Positions 44,069-53,006 of a stretch of 64,000 bases of DNA are shown here, one piece after another. The position numbers and the translations under genes are program-made. How positions within the stretch are numbered: the stretch's first letter is position 1; each line of letters begins with the position of its first letter. Origin of the DNA: Natronomonas gomsonensis (GTDB lineage Archaea; Halobacteriota; Halobacteria; Halobacteriales; Haloarculaceae). The notes below the pieces were generated by a model that saw only the letters and a list, made by a program, of their open reading frames with translations, made no database searches and was not told the DNA's origin. The stretch lies in NCBI RefSeq assembly GCF_024300825.1, contig NZ_CP101323.1:2728001-2792000 (forward strand), in the 5' to 3' direction.

Positions 44069-45553
44069 TCAGAAGGAGGGGAGGAGTCCGGCACTCGCCG
44101 CGAAGAAGACGGCGAAGTAGACGACGAAGATGACCGCCAGCGTCCACTGGCCGAGCGAGACGTCGTCGGCCTCGCCGACGGCGGCCTTGACGATGGGGTA
44201 ACTCATGATGCCGGCCGCGAGGCCGTTGGCGATGGAGGTCGTAAGCGGCATGACCGTGATGGTAAGACCGGCGGAGATGGCCCACGCGGGGTCCTGCCAG
44301 TCGATGTCGGCGACGCCTTGCAGCATGATGATGCCCACGACGACCAGCGCGATGTAACTCGCGTACGTCGGAATCGCCGAGATGAGCGGCACGACGAGCA
44401 GCGACAGCGCGAACAGCGCACCGACGACGAGAGCGGTGAAGCCGGTTCGGCCGCCCTCTTCGACGCCGGTCGCGGATTCGATGAACGTCGTCACCGTCGA
44501 GGTGCCAATCATCGCACCGAACGTCGTCCCGATGGCGTCGGCCATCAGCGGCTTGTTGATTTCGGGGAGGTCACCGTTCTCGTCGAGGAAGCCGGCAATC
44601 TGAGAGACGCCAATGAGCGTGCCTGCGGTATCGAAGAAGTCGACGAAGAAGAACGTGAACACGACGAGCGCGAACACGACGGGGTCCTCAAGGATGAGTC
44701 CCAGTCCGTCGACGAAGCCGTAGACGAGCGGGGTGAAGTCGTACTGGACGCCGAACAGAAGCGAGCCGATACCCTCGCTTTCGACCTGTGAAACCGTTCC
44801 GGGTTCGAGGACGCCACGGTCGACGACGCCGGCCAGCGTCAGCGCGTAGCCGGCCAGCGCCGTCCCGATGATGCCGATGACGATAGAGCCCTTGATGCCG
44901 CGGGCGTAGAGAACGAAGGTGACCGCGAGTCCGAGCAACGACAGTGCTGCGACCGGGCTTTCGAGGACGTTCCCGAGCGTGGTGAGCGTCGCGGGGTCCG
45001 TGACGACGATTTGCATCTCCTGAAGGCCGAGGAACAAAAGGAAGACGCCGATACCAGCCCCGACGGCGAACTTCACCGGTTCGGGGAACAACTGGATGAT
45101 ATACTCTCGTGCCCCGACGGCCGTCAGCGCGATGAATATGAGTCCCTCGACGAACACCGCGGCGAGGGCCACCTGCCACGGGACGCCCAGCGTCAACACG
45201 ACGGTGAACGCGAAGAAGGCGTTCAGTCCCAGTCCCGGCGCGAGACCGAACGGACGGTTCGCGTACAGCGCCATCACGACGATGGCGACCACTGAGGCGA
45301 TGATGGTGACGACGGTGAGCATCTCGACGACCTGGAAGAAGTCGTAGGTCGCCCCCGCGATTTCGGTCGTCGGCGTCGGCTCGCCTTCCTGTGGCGACCC
45401 GCCGACGATGGCCGGCGCGAGGATGCTCGGATTGACGACGATGATGTAAGCCATCGCCAGGAACGTCGTCAATCCGGCGACGCTCTCGGTTCGTACGTCG
45501 GTGTCGTGTTCCTCGAACTCGAAGTACTCCGCCAGCGTATCAGTAACAGCCAT
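44069..45553 (-). CDS. NCS2/AzgA-like purine permease
   Basis: A 494-residue transporter with about 12 hydrophobic segments and the AzgA-type markers TESVAGLTTFLAMAYIIVVNP at the N-terminus, GLAPGLGLNAFFAF near 105, VDFFDTAGTLIGVSQIAG near 300 and GTSTVTTFIESATGVEEGGRTG near 355. These fit proton-coupled adenine/guanine/hypoxanthine uptake. Leftward, downstream of gfcR and pyrE, suggesting a nucleobase-salvage cluster. Confidence 0.92.
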   Translation of the reverse strand: MAVTDTLAEYFEFEEHDTDVRTESVAGLTTFLAMAYIIVVNPSILAPAIVGGSPQEGEPTPTTEIAGATYDFFQVVEMLTVVTIIASVVAIVVMALYANRPFGLAPGLGLNAFFAFTVVLTLGVPWQVALAAVFVEGLIFIALTAVGAREYIIQLFPEPVKFAVGAGIGVFLLFLGLQEMQIVVTDPATLTTLGNVLESPVAALSLLGLAVTFVLYARGIKGSIVIGIIGTALAGYALTLAGVVDRGVLEPGTVSQVESEGIGSLLFGVQYDFTPLVYGFVDGLGLILEDPVVFALVVFTFFFVDFFDTAGTLIGVSQIAGFLDENGDLPEINKPLMADAIGTTFGAMIGTSTVTTFIESATGVEEGGRTGFTALVVGALFALSLLVVPLISAIPTYASYIALVVVGIIMLQGVADIDWQDPAWAISAGLTITVMPLTTSIANGLAAGIMSYPIVKAAVGEADDVSLGQWTLAVIFVVYFAVFFAASAGLLPSF

Positions 45554-45660
45554 AATTCACGTTCGAGCATACCACAGGTTGGTGACTTAATAGTTACCGT
45601 CGAAAACGACCGATTCTGTGCACGTATGTGCGTATCGGTGGCAACGCGACCCGAAACATG

Positions 45661-46374
45661 TCACTCCCGCGTAACGAGTGCGCCCACCGGGGCGTCGGTA
45701 TGAGCACGGGCGCGGTCGATGCCCTCGTCGCCGACCGCGATGAGCGCGAACACGCCGGCCACGTCGGCGCCGGCCGACGCCGCGATGTCGAGCAGCAGTT
45801 CCTGTGTCTCCCCCGACCGGATGAGGTCGTCGACGACCAGCACGGACTCACCCGAGGCGATGGCGTTGGCGGGGAGGTAGTAGTCGATTTCGATGCCCGA
45901 GGAGAGTCGCTGTCGGGCCTCGATGAACTCCTCGACGGCGGTCTCACGTGACTTCTTGGCGTAGGCACACCGCGACCCGAAGTAGCGGGCCATCGCCGCC
46001 GCGAGGGTGATGCCGTCGGTGGCCGCGGTCAAAACGGCGTCCGGCGGTTCGATATCGAGCGTTTCGACGGCGACGGGCGGGACGAGCGACAAAAGCGACT
46101 GGTCGAAGACGACCCGGGAGTTGTCGACGTACCCCTCGTCATCGACGACGATGCGGGCGTCGAGTTCGGATGCCAGCAACTCGGAGCCGACCCCCTCGAC
46201 CACCTCGCGGGCGCGGGCCTCACTCGGGAGGACGTGCCCGTTGACGTAGCGGTTCAGGTCGCCGGCGGGCAGTCCGGTTTCGGCGGCCAACTCCTCGTAG
46301 GTGCGCGTCTCCTTCAGCGTCCGCAACACGTCGACGGCGCGCAACTGGAGGGCGGCCTTCTCCGAACGGTTCAT
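45661..46374 (-). CDS. gfcR: GfcR-type regulator (HTH plus phosphoribosyltransferase-like domain)
   Basis: A 237-residue protein: an N-terminal HTH (ALQLRAVDVLRTLKETRTYEELAAETGLPAGDLNRYV, described as residues about 9-45) followed by an orotate-phosphoribosyltransferase-like domain with the PRPP loop VLVVDDLIRSGET near 175. In Haloferax GfcR regulates glycolysis genes; the same family is widespread in haloarchaea. It lies between pyrE and the purine permease, so a link to nucleobase supply is possible here. Confidence 0.88.
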   Translation of the reverse strand: MNRSEKAALQLRAVDVLRTLKETRTYEELAAETGLPAGDLNRYVNGHVLPSEARAREVVEGVGSELLASELDARIVVDDEGYVDNSRVVFDQSLLSLVPPVAVETLDIEPPDAVLTAATDGITLAAAMARYFGSRCAYAKKSRETAVEEFIEARQRLSSGIEIDYYLPANAIASGESVLVVDDLIRSGETQELLLDIAASAGADVAGVFALIAVGDEGIDRARAHTDAPVGALVTRE

Positions 46375-46450
46375 GCCTCCAAGGCGTCACTGCATATGTA
46401 TGAATACTTCGGTGTGCTACCGAGAGGAAATAGACACGGGAGTGGATACT

Positions 46451-46981
46451 CTACGCGCGGTCGGCGTCGGCCAACAGCTCCGAGGCCGTCAACAGCGACT
46501 CCAACTCGATGTCGTGTTCGGCGAGGTTCTCGCGGGCGCCCTCCTCGCGGTCGACGACGACGAGTACGCGGTCGACGACTGCACCGGCGTCTCGGAGTGC
46601 TTCGACGGCGTCGATGGCGCTTTGGCCAGTCGTGGCGATGTCCTCTAGCACAACGACCCCCTCACCGTCCTCGAAGTCGCCTTCGATTTGGTTGCCAGTG
46701 CCGTACTCCTTGGCTTTCTTTCGGACGATGACGTAGGGGTTACCCGTCTCGACGGCCGTCGCGGCGACCAGCGGGACGGCGCCCAACGCGACGCCGGCGA
46801 GTTTCGAGTCACCGACCCGTTCGGCGAACGCCTCGGCGATGAGTTCCAGACAGTGTGGGTCGGTCTCGAAGACGTACTTGTCGACGTAGTACTCGGAGGT
46901 GCCGCCGTGGGAGAGTTCGAACTCCCCGAACTTCACCGCCTCCGCGTCCCGGAGCGCGTCGATGAGTTCCTGATTGACCAT
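46451..46981 (-). CDS. pyrE: Orotate phosphoribosyltransferase
   Basis: A 176-residue PyrE, converting orotate and PRPP to OMP in pyrimidine synthesis. It begins [20 protein letters not shown], with [43 protein letters not shown] and the PRPP-binding loop [14 protein letters not shown] near 122. The ATG at 46981 is the only start that gives the family N-terminus. First gene of a probable pyrE-gfcR-permease unit. Confidence 0.95.
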   Translation of the reverse strand: MVNQELIDALRDAEAVKFGEFELSHGGTSEYYVDKYVFETDPHCLELIAEAFAERVGDSKLAGVALGAVPLVAATAVETGNPYVIVRKKAKEYGTGNQIEGDFEDGEGVVVLEDIATTGQSAIDAVEALRDAGAVVDRVLVVVDREEGARENLAEHDIELESLLTASELLADADRA

Positions 46982-47127
46982 ACACGCTCCTCGCCCGTCC
47001 GGGTAAAAAGCGGCGCGGAATCGCGGGGGCGCCTGTCTCCCACCGATTGGCCTTCCCTCGACAAAATACGAACAATGATAACAAATATCACGAAGTGGCC
47101 CATACCCTTTAGCACGGAGTGGTGGCA

Positions 47128-47406
47128 ATGGTTACGAAACACACCCCAGAATCGCTGTGTGAGTGCTCAGCGGGCAGCGTGTGTGTCGGGCGAATTCAGC
47201 ACTACACGTGTGCGGTTTCCGGGTTGGTGGCGGCTGTCGTCGTGGTTTCGCTAGTCGCGCCCGTGTTGTTCGCCGCCACCCAACCGCTTCAGTTCCTGTC
47301 GTCTACGGTGGTCGTGTTCGTCCTCCTTCTGTCGTGGCTCCTCGTCGCCATCGCCTTGGAACTCCTCTGGGAGTGGCGGGTGGAGGGACTCGACACCGCC
47401 GGGTGA
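47128..47406 (+). CDS. Small membrane protein with four N-terminal cysteines
   Basis: A 92-residue protein: a soluble N-terminus with CECSAGSVC and one further Cys (about 13-30), then two hydrophobic helices (about 32-54 and 58-80) and a short acidic end. No family recognised. The ATG at 47128 is preferred over two GTGs just upstream. Its stop nearly meets that of the opposing SWIM gene. Confidence 0.6.
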   Translation: MVTKHTPESLCECSAGSVCVGRIQHYTCAVSGLVAAVVVVSLVAPVLFAATQPLQFLSSTVVVFVLLLSWLLVAIALELLWEWRVEGLDTAG

Positions 47407-47408
47407 GA

Positions 47409-47756
47409 TTACAGGAACTCCCTGACTTCGGAGTACCACATGTCGTGGTGGTCCAGCGCATCGATGTGGCGGGCGATTTTCGTGGCGATAGCGTGCCAAC
47501 AGAGCTCCGTTGGGTCCTCTGGGTCGAGGTTGTAGCGGGAATCCTCACACTCGCAGGTGCCGTCCTCGACGACGTGTTCCTCGGAATGGCCGACGACGAC
47601 GGTGAAATCGCGGTACTCCTTGACCCGCTCTTCACCGACGGCCTCGATGGCTCGGACTCCGCGGTCGCCGTGGGTGGCGATGATTCGGTCGACGGCGTCG
47701 CTGGTGAGTTCTCCGTCGGCTTCCAGTTTCGCCTCCCACTCCTCGACCGGGTTCAC
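47409..47756 (-). CDS. SWIM zinc-finger protein
   Basis: A 115-residue protein whose second half contains CEC...14 residues...CWH (about 70-90), i.e. CxC-xn-CxH, the SWIM zinc-finger pattern, followed by a helix ATKIARHIDALDHHDMW. SWIM fingers bind DNA or proteins; small single-domain versions are common haloarchaeal hypotheticals. The upstream half is acidic with a helical EAVGEERVKEYRDFTVVVGHS segment. Confidence 0.8.
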   Translation of the reverse strand: MNPVEEWEAKLEADGELTSDAVDRIIATHGDRGVRAIEAVGEERVKEYRDFTVVVGHSEEHVVEDGTCECEDSRYNLDPEDPTELCWHAIATKIARHIDALDHHDMWYSEVREFL

Positions 47757-47796
47757 TCCCGACTATTTTCGGGGACGTGGGAAAATCGCTTCGCTC

Positions 47797-47932
47797 CGAA
47801 CTTTTTCATCGTCGGGTTCGCGCGAAGCGCGAACCACTCCTCGAAAAACTTCGATGAAAAAGGCGCGACCGAGGGCCGGAGGCCTGAGGTCGCGTGAACC
47901 GCGCGCCGTAGGCGCGCGGACGTTCGTGCTCA
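47797..47932. repeat. Three-hairpin intergenic element, copy 1
   Basis: Hairpin A: GGTTCGCGC (47815-47823), GAA loop, GCGCGAACC (47827-47835). It is enclosed by CTTTTTCATCG (47801-47811) and its perfect complement CGATGAAAAAG (47852-47862). Hairpin B: CGCGACC (47864-47870) with GGTCGCG (47888-47894) around an inner GGCC-GGA-GGCC. Hairpin C: CCGCGCGCC (47899-47907), GTA, GGCGCGCGG (47911-47919). It lies upstream of the leftward SWIM gene and downstream of the leftward gene at 47974-48969. Confidence 0.75.
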
Positions 47933-47973
47933 CCGCGGCCGCCAACGCTTACTCCTCCCTTCTTGACGCTTGA

Positions 47974-48969
47974 CTACAGCGCCAACAGAGCGATTCCCGC
48001 CGCCCCGAGCCCTGCCAGCACCGCCCCAATCCAGAGGTTTCGACCGGTCGCCTTCCGCAGTCCCGCGGCGACCTCCTCGTAGGGACCGCGAGCGACGAAC
48101 GCCCCCTCGCGTTCGCATGTGAGGAGCGGTCGGCCGTACTCCCCGCCGACGGTCGCCTCGCCCGCGACGACGACGCTCTCGCCGGGTTCGACGACGTTCT
48201 CTTTGAATCGGAGTTCCCGCTCGGCCCGGCCATCGGTGGTCAGTGGGAGGTTCGGGAACGGTGCGCGGTCGCCACGGAGATGCTCCGGTACTGGTTCGCC
48301 TTCCTCGACGACGAGTTCGTGTTCCGCCGGCCCGCCGGTCGTCGTCCCCTCGGGGAGGTTTTCGGTGTCGGTCGGACTCCCCGCTGCGAGGCTGAGCCAC
48401 GCGCCCTCTGGGTCGACGTTGGCGGTCCCGTCGTCGGTCTCGACCGCGAAGGGCGTCCGCTCGATAGTGAAATCGGTCGTGAAATATGTTCCGTAGGGTC
48501 GCAACGGCTGTTGTTTGTACTGGGCGACGGAGGCGGTGTAGCAGACGGCGTCCCGTCCGGTGACGGGCGTCGTCAGCGTCTCGCCGTCGGCAGCGGCCGT
48601 TCCACCGACAGCACTGGGACCGCTCGTTGGGAGGCCGTCGCCGCTGCCCGCTTCGAGGAGGTTCGCCCGGGGACGGTTGGCGATAGCCGTCGCGCCGACA
48701 AGCAGGCCGCCGGCGAAGATGCCGGTGACGGCGGCCCATCCGAATCCGACGCTGTCCGGGCCGTTGGTCACGACCGGGACCAGCGAAAGCGAGGCCACCA
48801 AGACCGCGGGGAGCGTTTCCCGTCGAGAGACGCCGGACTCGTAGGCTCGGAAGGTGAGCGTGGCGGCCAACGCACCGTCCGGGAGCCACCGAGACAGAAC
48901 CCACCAGAAGGCGCCACCGACGAGGACGGCCGCGACGGCGTATGTGAATCCGTCGACGGGTTCGACCAT
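47974..48969 (-). CDS. Membrane protein with GIDE-like domain
   Basis: A 331-residue protein with N-terminal hydrophobic segments (about 8-27 and 45-95) and a C-terminal TM (about 310-330). Between them, [23 protein letters not shown] followed by [26 protein letters not shown] (paraphrased positions about 125-200) recalls the GIDE domain of MUL1-type membrane proteins, later followed by [23 protein letters not shown]. There is no RING finger. Function unknown. The ATG at 48969 is used because the extension to 49062 is basic and non-acidic. Confidence 0.7.
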   Translation of the reverse strand: MVEPVDGFTYAVAAVLVGGAFWWVLSRWLPDGALAATLTFRAYESGVSRRETLPAVLVASLSLVPVVTNGPDSVGFGWAAVTGIFAGGLLVGATAIANRPRANLLEAGSGDGLPTSGPSAVGGTAAADGETLTTPVTGRDAVCYTASVAQYKQQPLRPYGTYFTTDFTIERTPFAVETDDGTANVDPEGAWLSLAAGSPTDTENLPEGTTTGGPAEHELVVEEGEPVPEHLRGDRAPFPNLPLTTDGRAERELRFKENVVEPGESVVVAGEATVGGEYGRPLLTCEREGAFVARGPYEEVAAGLRKATGRNLWIGAVLAGLGAAGIALLAL

Positions 48970-49070
48970 GCTGTCGGCTCTCCATTCCCCGACGACAAAA
49001 ATCGACTGCTCGATTCGGTCGGCGATACGCAAACGTATCCCTTTTCGGGGGCCACCCCACAACGGAGGGT

Positions 49071-50171
49071 ATGGAAGTCCGCGAGGGCGGCGTGAGAATC
49101 GAGGTGCCCGAGGAGCGCCACGGCGCCAGCGAGGGCGCCGGGTCGGGGGTGTTCTACAACCCGGTCCAGGAGTTGAACCGCGACATCACCGTCGGCGTGT
49201 TGCGGACGGTGTCCGACGACTGTGACTCGTATCTCGATGCGATGACAGCAAGCGGCGTCCGTGCGGTTCGGGCCGCCAACGCGGGCTACGACGTGACCGC
49301 CTGCGATGTCGACACCGACGCCGTCGAGTTGGCCCGCCGCAACCTCGACGGAAACGACCTCGCGGGCGAGGTCCACCACCGGAACGTCAACGCTCATATG
49401 TACGAATCACGGCACGACGTAGTCGATTTGGACCCCTTCGGGACGCCCGTACCCTTCCTCGATGCGGCGTTTCAGAGCGCCGGGCGATACCTCTGTGTGA
49501 CCGCGACCGACACCGCACCGCTGTGTGGCGCTCACTTCGAGAGCGGCGTCCGGAGTTACGGCGCGGTCCCGCGGAACACGGAGTTCCACCCCGAGATGGG
49601 CCTGCGCGTGTTGCTGTCGGCGCTGGTCCGAACCGCCGCACGCTACGATATCGCCGCCCGGCCCGTGTTGAGCCACGTCTCCAGTCACTACGTTCGAACC
49701 TACGTCGAACTGGACCACGGCGCCCGCGCCGCCAACGACTGTATCGAGGGGTTGGGCTACGTCGACCACTGTCAGAAGTGTCTCTGGCGCGACAGCGAGG
49801 CGACGCTCATCGCGGAGCCGACGAAAACGTGTCCGAACTGCGGGCAGTCGACGTGGACGGCTGGCGCCATCTGGCTTGGGCCGGCCCACGACGCCGGATT
49901 CGTCGAATCCGTTCGGGAGTCGATTCCCGACTCCTTCGGCGAGGCATCGAAAGCCGATCGCCTCTTGGAGACTGTCGCCGGCGAACTCCACGAACCGACC
50001 CACTACGACCAACACAAACTGTACAAGCGATGGGGCGAACCGAACATCGCGATGGACGAGTTCCTCGAGGAACTCCGAGCGGCGGGCTACGAGGCCTCAC
50101 GGACGCACTTCGGCGGAACGACGTTCAAGACCGACGCCGATGTAGTGGCGATTCGAGAAGCGGTATTGTAG
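49071..50171 (+). CDS. trm1: tRNA (guanine(26)-N(2))-dimethyltransferase
   Basis: A 366-residue Trm1 that methylates G26 of tRNA. It starts [13 protein letters not shown], has [19 protein letters not shown], the SAM-binding [16 protein letters not shown], the catalytic [16 protein letters not shown] (near 118) and a C-terminal zinc-binding CQKC...CPNCGQ (near 235-265). Length is normal for archaea. Confidence 0.95.
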   Translation: MEVREGGVRIEVPEERHGASEGAGSGVFYNPVQELNRDITVGVLRTVSDDCDSYLDAMTASGVRAVRAANAGYDVTACDVDTDAVELARRNLDGNDLAGEVHHRNVNAHMYESRHDVVDLDPFGTPVPFLDAAFQSAGRYLCVTATDTAPLCGAHFESGVRSYGAVPRNTEFHPEMGLRVLLSALVRTAARYDIAARPVLSHVSSHYVRTYVELDHGARAANDCIEGLGYVDHCQKCLWRDSEATLIAEPTKTCPNCGQSTWTAGAIWLGPAHDAGFVESVRESIPDSFGEASKADRLLETVAGELHEPTHYDQHKLYKRWGEPNIAMDEFLEELRAAGYEASRTHFGGTTFKTDADVVAIREAVL

Positions 50172-50222
50172 GCGGTGACGGTGCTGTGTCGGCCTCGCTA
50201 TCGACGGCTTCCCACCGATTAT

Positions 50223-51518
50223 ATGTATGGTTCGCCCATAGCCGGGTTCGTGAAGGGGTATCTCGCCCGGGTCACGACGGTGACTCGGGGCGTCGTCAAC
50301 GGCGCCCAATCGGACCGAATCACGTTCATCGCCGGGAGCCTCGCCTATTACGCGTTCATTTCGCTTCTGCCCCTGCTGTTGCTCGCCTTGGTCGCGGCGT
50401 CGACGTTCGGTGACGCCGGAACCGTCGAGGCGCTCGTCGCTCGGGCCACCGAAACGCTCGGCGAACAGGCGGGTGTCGTCGTCCGCGATGCGCTGACCGG
50501 TGCGACCGGACGGGGCGGCGCGACCCTCCTCGGCGTCGCGGTGTTGCTGTGGTCGGGGTTGAAACTGTTTCGGGGTCTCGACATCGCCTTCTCGGAGGTG
50601 TACGGCCACCCCGGTCCGGAGTCGATTGTCGACCAATTCCGCAACGCCACCGTCACGCTCGGGGCGGTCGGCGTCGCCGTCGCGGCGACGGTCGCCGTCG
50701 GCGCGCTCATCTCCCTTTCCGGCGTCGGTGGCGTTCTCGAAGGGGTCGGCGGCGCGGGCGCCGTCGCGGTGCTGGGCACGCTCACCCTCGTTGCCGGACT
50801 CACTGCCGCCTTCCTGCCGCTGTACTACCTCTTGCCGGGGACCGACGTTTCAGTCCGGGAGGCGCTTCCGGGCGCCGTCTTCGCCGCCGTCGGCTGGACG
50901 CTCCTCCAGACCGGATTTCGGGTTTACGCCGAATTCGCGGGCAGTTACGAGGCCTACGGCGTGTTGGGCGGCGTTCTGCTGCTCCTCACCTTCCTCTATT
51001 TCGGTGGCCTCGTGTTGCTTCTCGGCGTCGTTCTCAACGCCGTGTTGGCCGGCCGCGCCAACGAGGAGACGGGGCTCGCCGAATCCGAGGAACCGACGCC
51101 GGAACCGACCGCTGTACTCGAAGGAATCATGACACGGGACCGACTCGACGACGAGGTATCGGACGCTGAACTCCGCGAGGAACTCGAACGGCTGTACGAC
51201 GAACTCGACCGCTTCGAGGAGCGCGTCGACGACCGGACCGTCCACCGCGAGGAAATCGAGAGCGACCTCAAGCGGTACGTCCGCAAGCAGGTCCGCCGCG
51301 GGAAGGCCCGTGGCTGGGGTCCGTACCTCGTGTTGCTGTACGGGACGGCCATGACGCTCGGGGCGTTCGTCGCGCTGTCGGGCGGGTGGGCCATCCTCGC
51401 GATGCTCGTCATCTGGCTGTCGACGCTCGGGTTGTACGTCCTAATGTTGCTGGTCGGGACGACGGCGACCGTCGCGGGGCTTCCCGGACGGCTCAAAGAC
51501 CGCCTCGGCGACCGATGA
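50223..51518 (+). CDS. YihY/virulence factor BrkB family membrane protein
   Basis: A 431-residue protein with about six hydrophobic segments and the family markers ITFIAGSLAYYAFISLLPLLLL near the N-terminus, LWSGLKLFRGLDIAFSEVYG near 115, and ALPGAVFAAVGWTLLQTGFRVY near 225, plus a charged cytoplasmic tail (about 300-380) and two further C-terminal helices. The transported substrate of this family is unclear. The ATG at 50223 is used; the frame extends to 50175. The PAP2 gene overlaps its stop. Confidence 0.87.
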   Translation: MYGSPIAGFVKGYLARVTTVTRGVVNGAQSDRITFIAGSLAYYAFISLLPLLLLALVAASTFGDAGTVEALVARATETLGEQAGVVVRDALTGATGRGGATLLGVAVLLWSGLKLFRGLDIAFSEVYGHPGPESIVDQFRNATVTLGAVGVAVAATVAVGALISLSGVGGVLEGVGGAGAVAVLGTLTLVAGLTAAFLPLYYLLPGTDVSVREALPGAVFAAVGWTLLQTGFRVYAEFAGSYEAYGVLGGVLLLLTFLYFGGLVLLLGVVLNAVLAGRANEETGLAESEEPTPEPTAVLEGIMTRDRLDDEVSDAELREELERLYDELDRFEERVDDRTVHREEIESDLKRYVRKQVRRGKARGWGPYLVLLYGTAMTLGAFVALSGGWAILAMLVIWLSTLGLYVLMLLVGTTATVAGLPGRLKDRLGDR

Positions 51519-52405
51519 GTCGCGGTCTCGGCGAACTTGCCGCCGTTGGTGAGTTGCCGTCGTGGCTCGTCGCGCTCGCGGCACTCGTCACCCAACTCGG
51601 CGACGTGTGGTTCGTCTTCTGTCTGCTCGGGGCCTTGTATTGGTTTGGCAATGCCCTTCCGGGGCCGCTGTCGCTTTCCCGGCGGCACGCGATGTTCGCC
51701 GTCGCGCTCGCACTCGTCGCCCGCGCCGTGACGACGACGTTCAAGGAACTGTTCGCGCTGCCGCGACCACCCGGTGCCGACGAGGCTATCGGGGTCGAAC
51801 TCGTTCCGGTCGTCGTCGAACCGCTGTACGTCTCGGCGGCGACCGCCGACGGCTTCGGGTTCCCGAGTGGCCACGCCACCGCAGCCATCCTCGTCTACGG
51901 GGGGTTGGCGCTGCTCGTCGACTCACGCCGCGGCTACGTCGCCGCCGGCGCGCTCGTCGCCGCGATTCCGGTGTCACGAGTCGTTTTGGGCGTCCACTAC
52001 CTCGTCGACATCGCGGCGGGGCTCGCCTTCGGCGGAGCGTTCCTCGCGGGCGTCTATCTCCTGTGTGGCCGCGGTGACAACCCCGGGCGGGCGCTGATGG
52101 TCGCCGTCGTGCTCTCGCTTCTCGGTGCGGGGGTCGTGTACAACTTCGATACGATGGCGGCGCTCGGTGGTGCCCTCGGAGCGCGAATCGCGTGGGGGAG
52201 CCTCGGCGACGCCGTGGTCCACGAGACGACGACCCGGGTGGGTGGTGCGGTCGCCGTCGCGGTTGGATTGCTGTTCGGCGCGATGTTCGGCGGTATTTAC
52301 GCGCTAGAGCCGGCGCCGGCGGTCGGCTTCCTCGGGATGGCTGTCGTGTTGGCGGGCGTCATCGCCGCGCCGCTGGTCGGCGAAGCGGTCGCTCGGCGGA
52401 TTTGA
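51515..52405 (+). CDS. PAP2 superfamily membrane phosphatase
   Basis: A 296-residue integral membrane protein with the phosphatase triad: KELFALPRP (K-x6-RP, near 78), FPSGHAT (near 117) and SRVVLGVHYLVD (SR-x5-H-x3-D, near 155), plus a further C-terminal block of four TM segments. It probably dephosphorylates a lipid pyrophosphate or phosphatidate at the extracellular face. Coupled to the BrkB-like gene by an ATGA overlap. Confidence 0.92.
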   Translation: MSRGLGELAAVGELPSWLVALAALVTQLGDVWFVFCLLGALYWFGNALPGPLSLSRRHAMFAVALALVARAVTTTFKELFALPRPPGADEAIGVELVPVVVEPLYVSAATADGFGFPSGHATAAILVYGGLALLVDSRRGYVAAGALVAAIPVSRVVLGVHYLVDIAAGLAFGGAFLAGVYLLCGRGDNPGRALMVAVVLSLLGAGVVYNFDTMAALGGALGARIAWGSLGDAVVHETTTRVGGAVAVAVGLLFGAMFGGIYALEPAPAVGFLGMAVVLAGVIAAPLVGEAVARRI

Positions 52406-52425
52406 GAACCGAGACGGGAGTCGAC

Positions 52426-52881
52426 CTACTCGAAGTCGAGGTCGAACTGCTCGTTTTCGGTGACGGTGTTGAGCACGACCGAGGTGTTGGACTCCTTGAT
52501 GTCGGGGTCGATGAGGAGCTCCTTGATTTGCTCGTTCATATGGTCGGTGTCGGTGAACTTTCCGATGGCGATGATGTCGTGGTCGCCGGTGACCTCGTAC
52601 ACCGACACCATGTGTTTGTGGTCCGCGAGTCGGTCGGTGATTTCGGGGAGGGCACTCCCCTCGACTTTCATCTGGATGACTGCGGTCACGTCGTACCCCA
52701 ACTCGCCGTAGTCGACGGTGGGTGCGTACCCCTGGATTATCCCCTCGTCTTCGAGGTCGGAGATGTGGTTGGAAACGGTCGTCACCGACACGTCGAGGTC
52801 CTCTCCGAGGGAACGAAGCGAGGCGCGGCCGTCGTCTAAGAGTGCGTTCACCAACTTGCGGTCGAGATTTTCGTACGTCAT
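52426..52881 (-). CDS. lrp: Lrp/AsnC family regulator beside glnA
   Basis: A 151-residue Lrp-like protein: HTH at about 5-50 ([42 protein letters not shown]) and a RAM domain (about 65-145) ending [14 protein letters not shown]. In Halobacterium an Lrp gene next to glnA regulates it; the divergent arrangement here fits that role, though the link is inference for this strain. TATA-like TTATA lies about 40 nt upstream. Confidence 0.92.
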   Translation of the reverse strand: MTYENLDRKLVNALLDDGRASLRSLGEDLDVSVTTVSNHISDLEDEGIIQGYAPTVDYGELGYDVTAVIQMKVEGSALPEITDRLADHKHMVSVYEVTGDHDIIAIGKFTDTDHMNEQIKELLIDPDIKESNTSVVLNTVTENEQFDLDFE

Positions 52882-52917
52882 TACATCCCAGTACCGACTG
52901 GAGGCTTTAGAAGTTTA

Positions 52918-52928
52918 CGATTATACAG
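52918..52928 (-). promoter_or_regulatory. Candidate promoter of lrp
   Basis: Read leftward, TGTATAATC sits about 40-45 nt before the lrp ATG in the lrp-glnA divergent region. Confidence 0.45.
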
Positions 52929-52969
52929 TTCTATGTGCAATGAGGTGAGGTTTGCGCAGAGCAGCAAGG

Positions 52970-52981
52970 TTTTAGTATAGG
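52970..52981 (+). promoter_or_regulatory. Candidate TATA box of glnA
   Basis: TTTTAGTATA lies about 30 nt before the glnA ATG, the typical spacing of a haloarchaeal core promoter. The lrp promoter faces away 40 bp further left, leaving room for Lrp binding between. Confidence 0.5.
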
Positions 52982-53006
52982 CACTCATCCGCATAGACGA
53001 CGAGAA

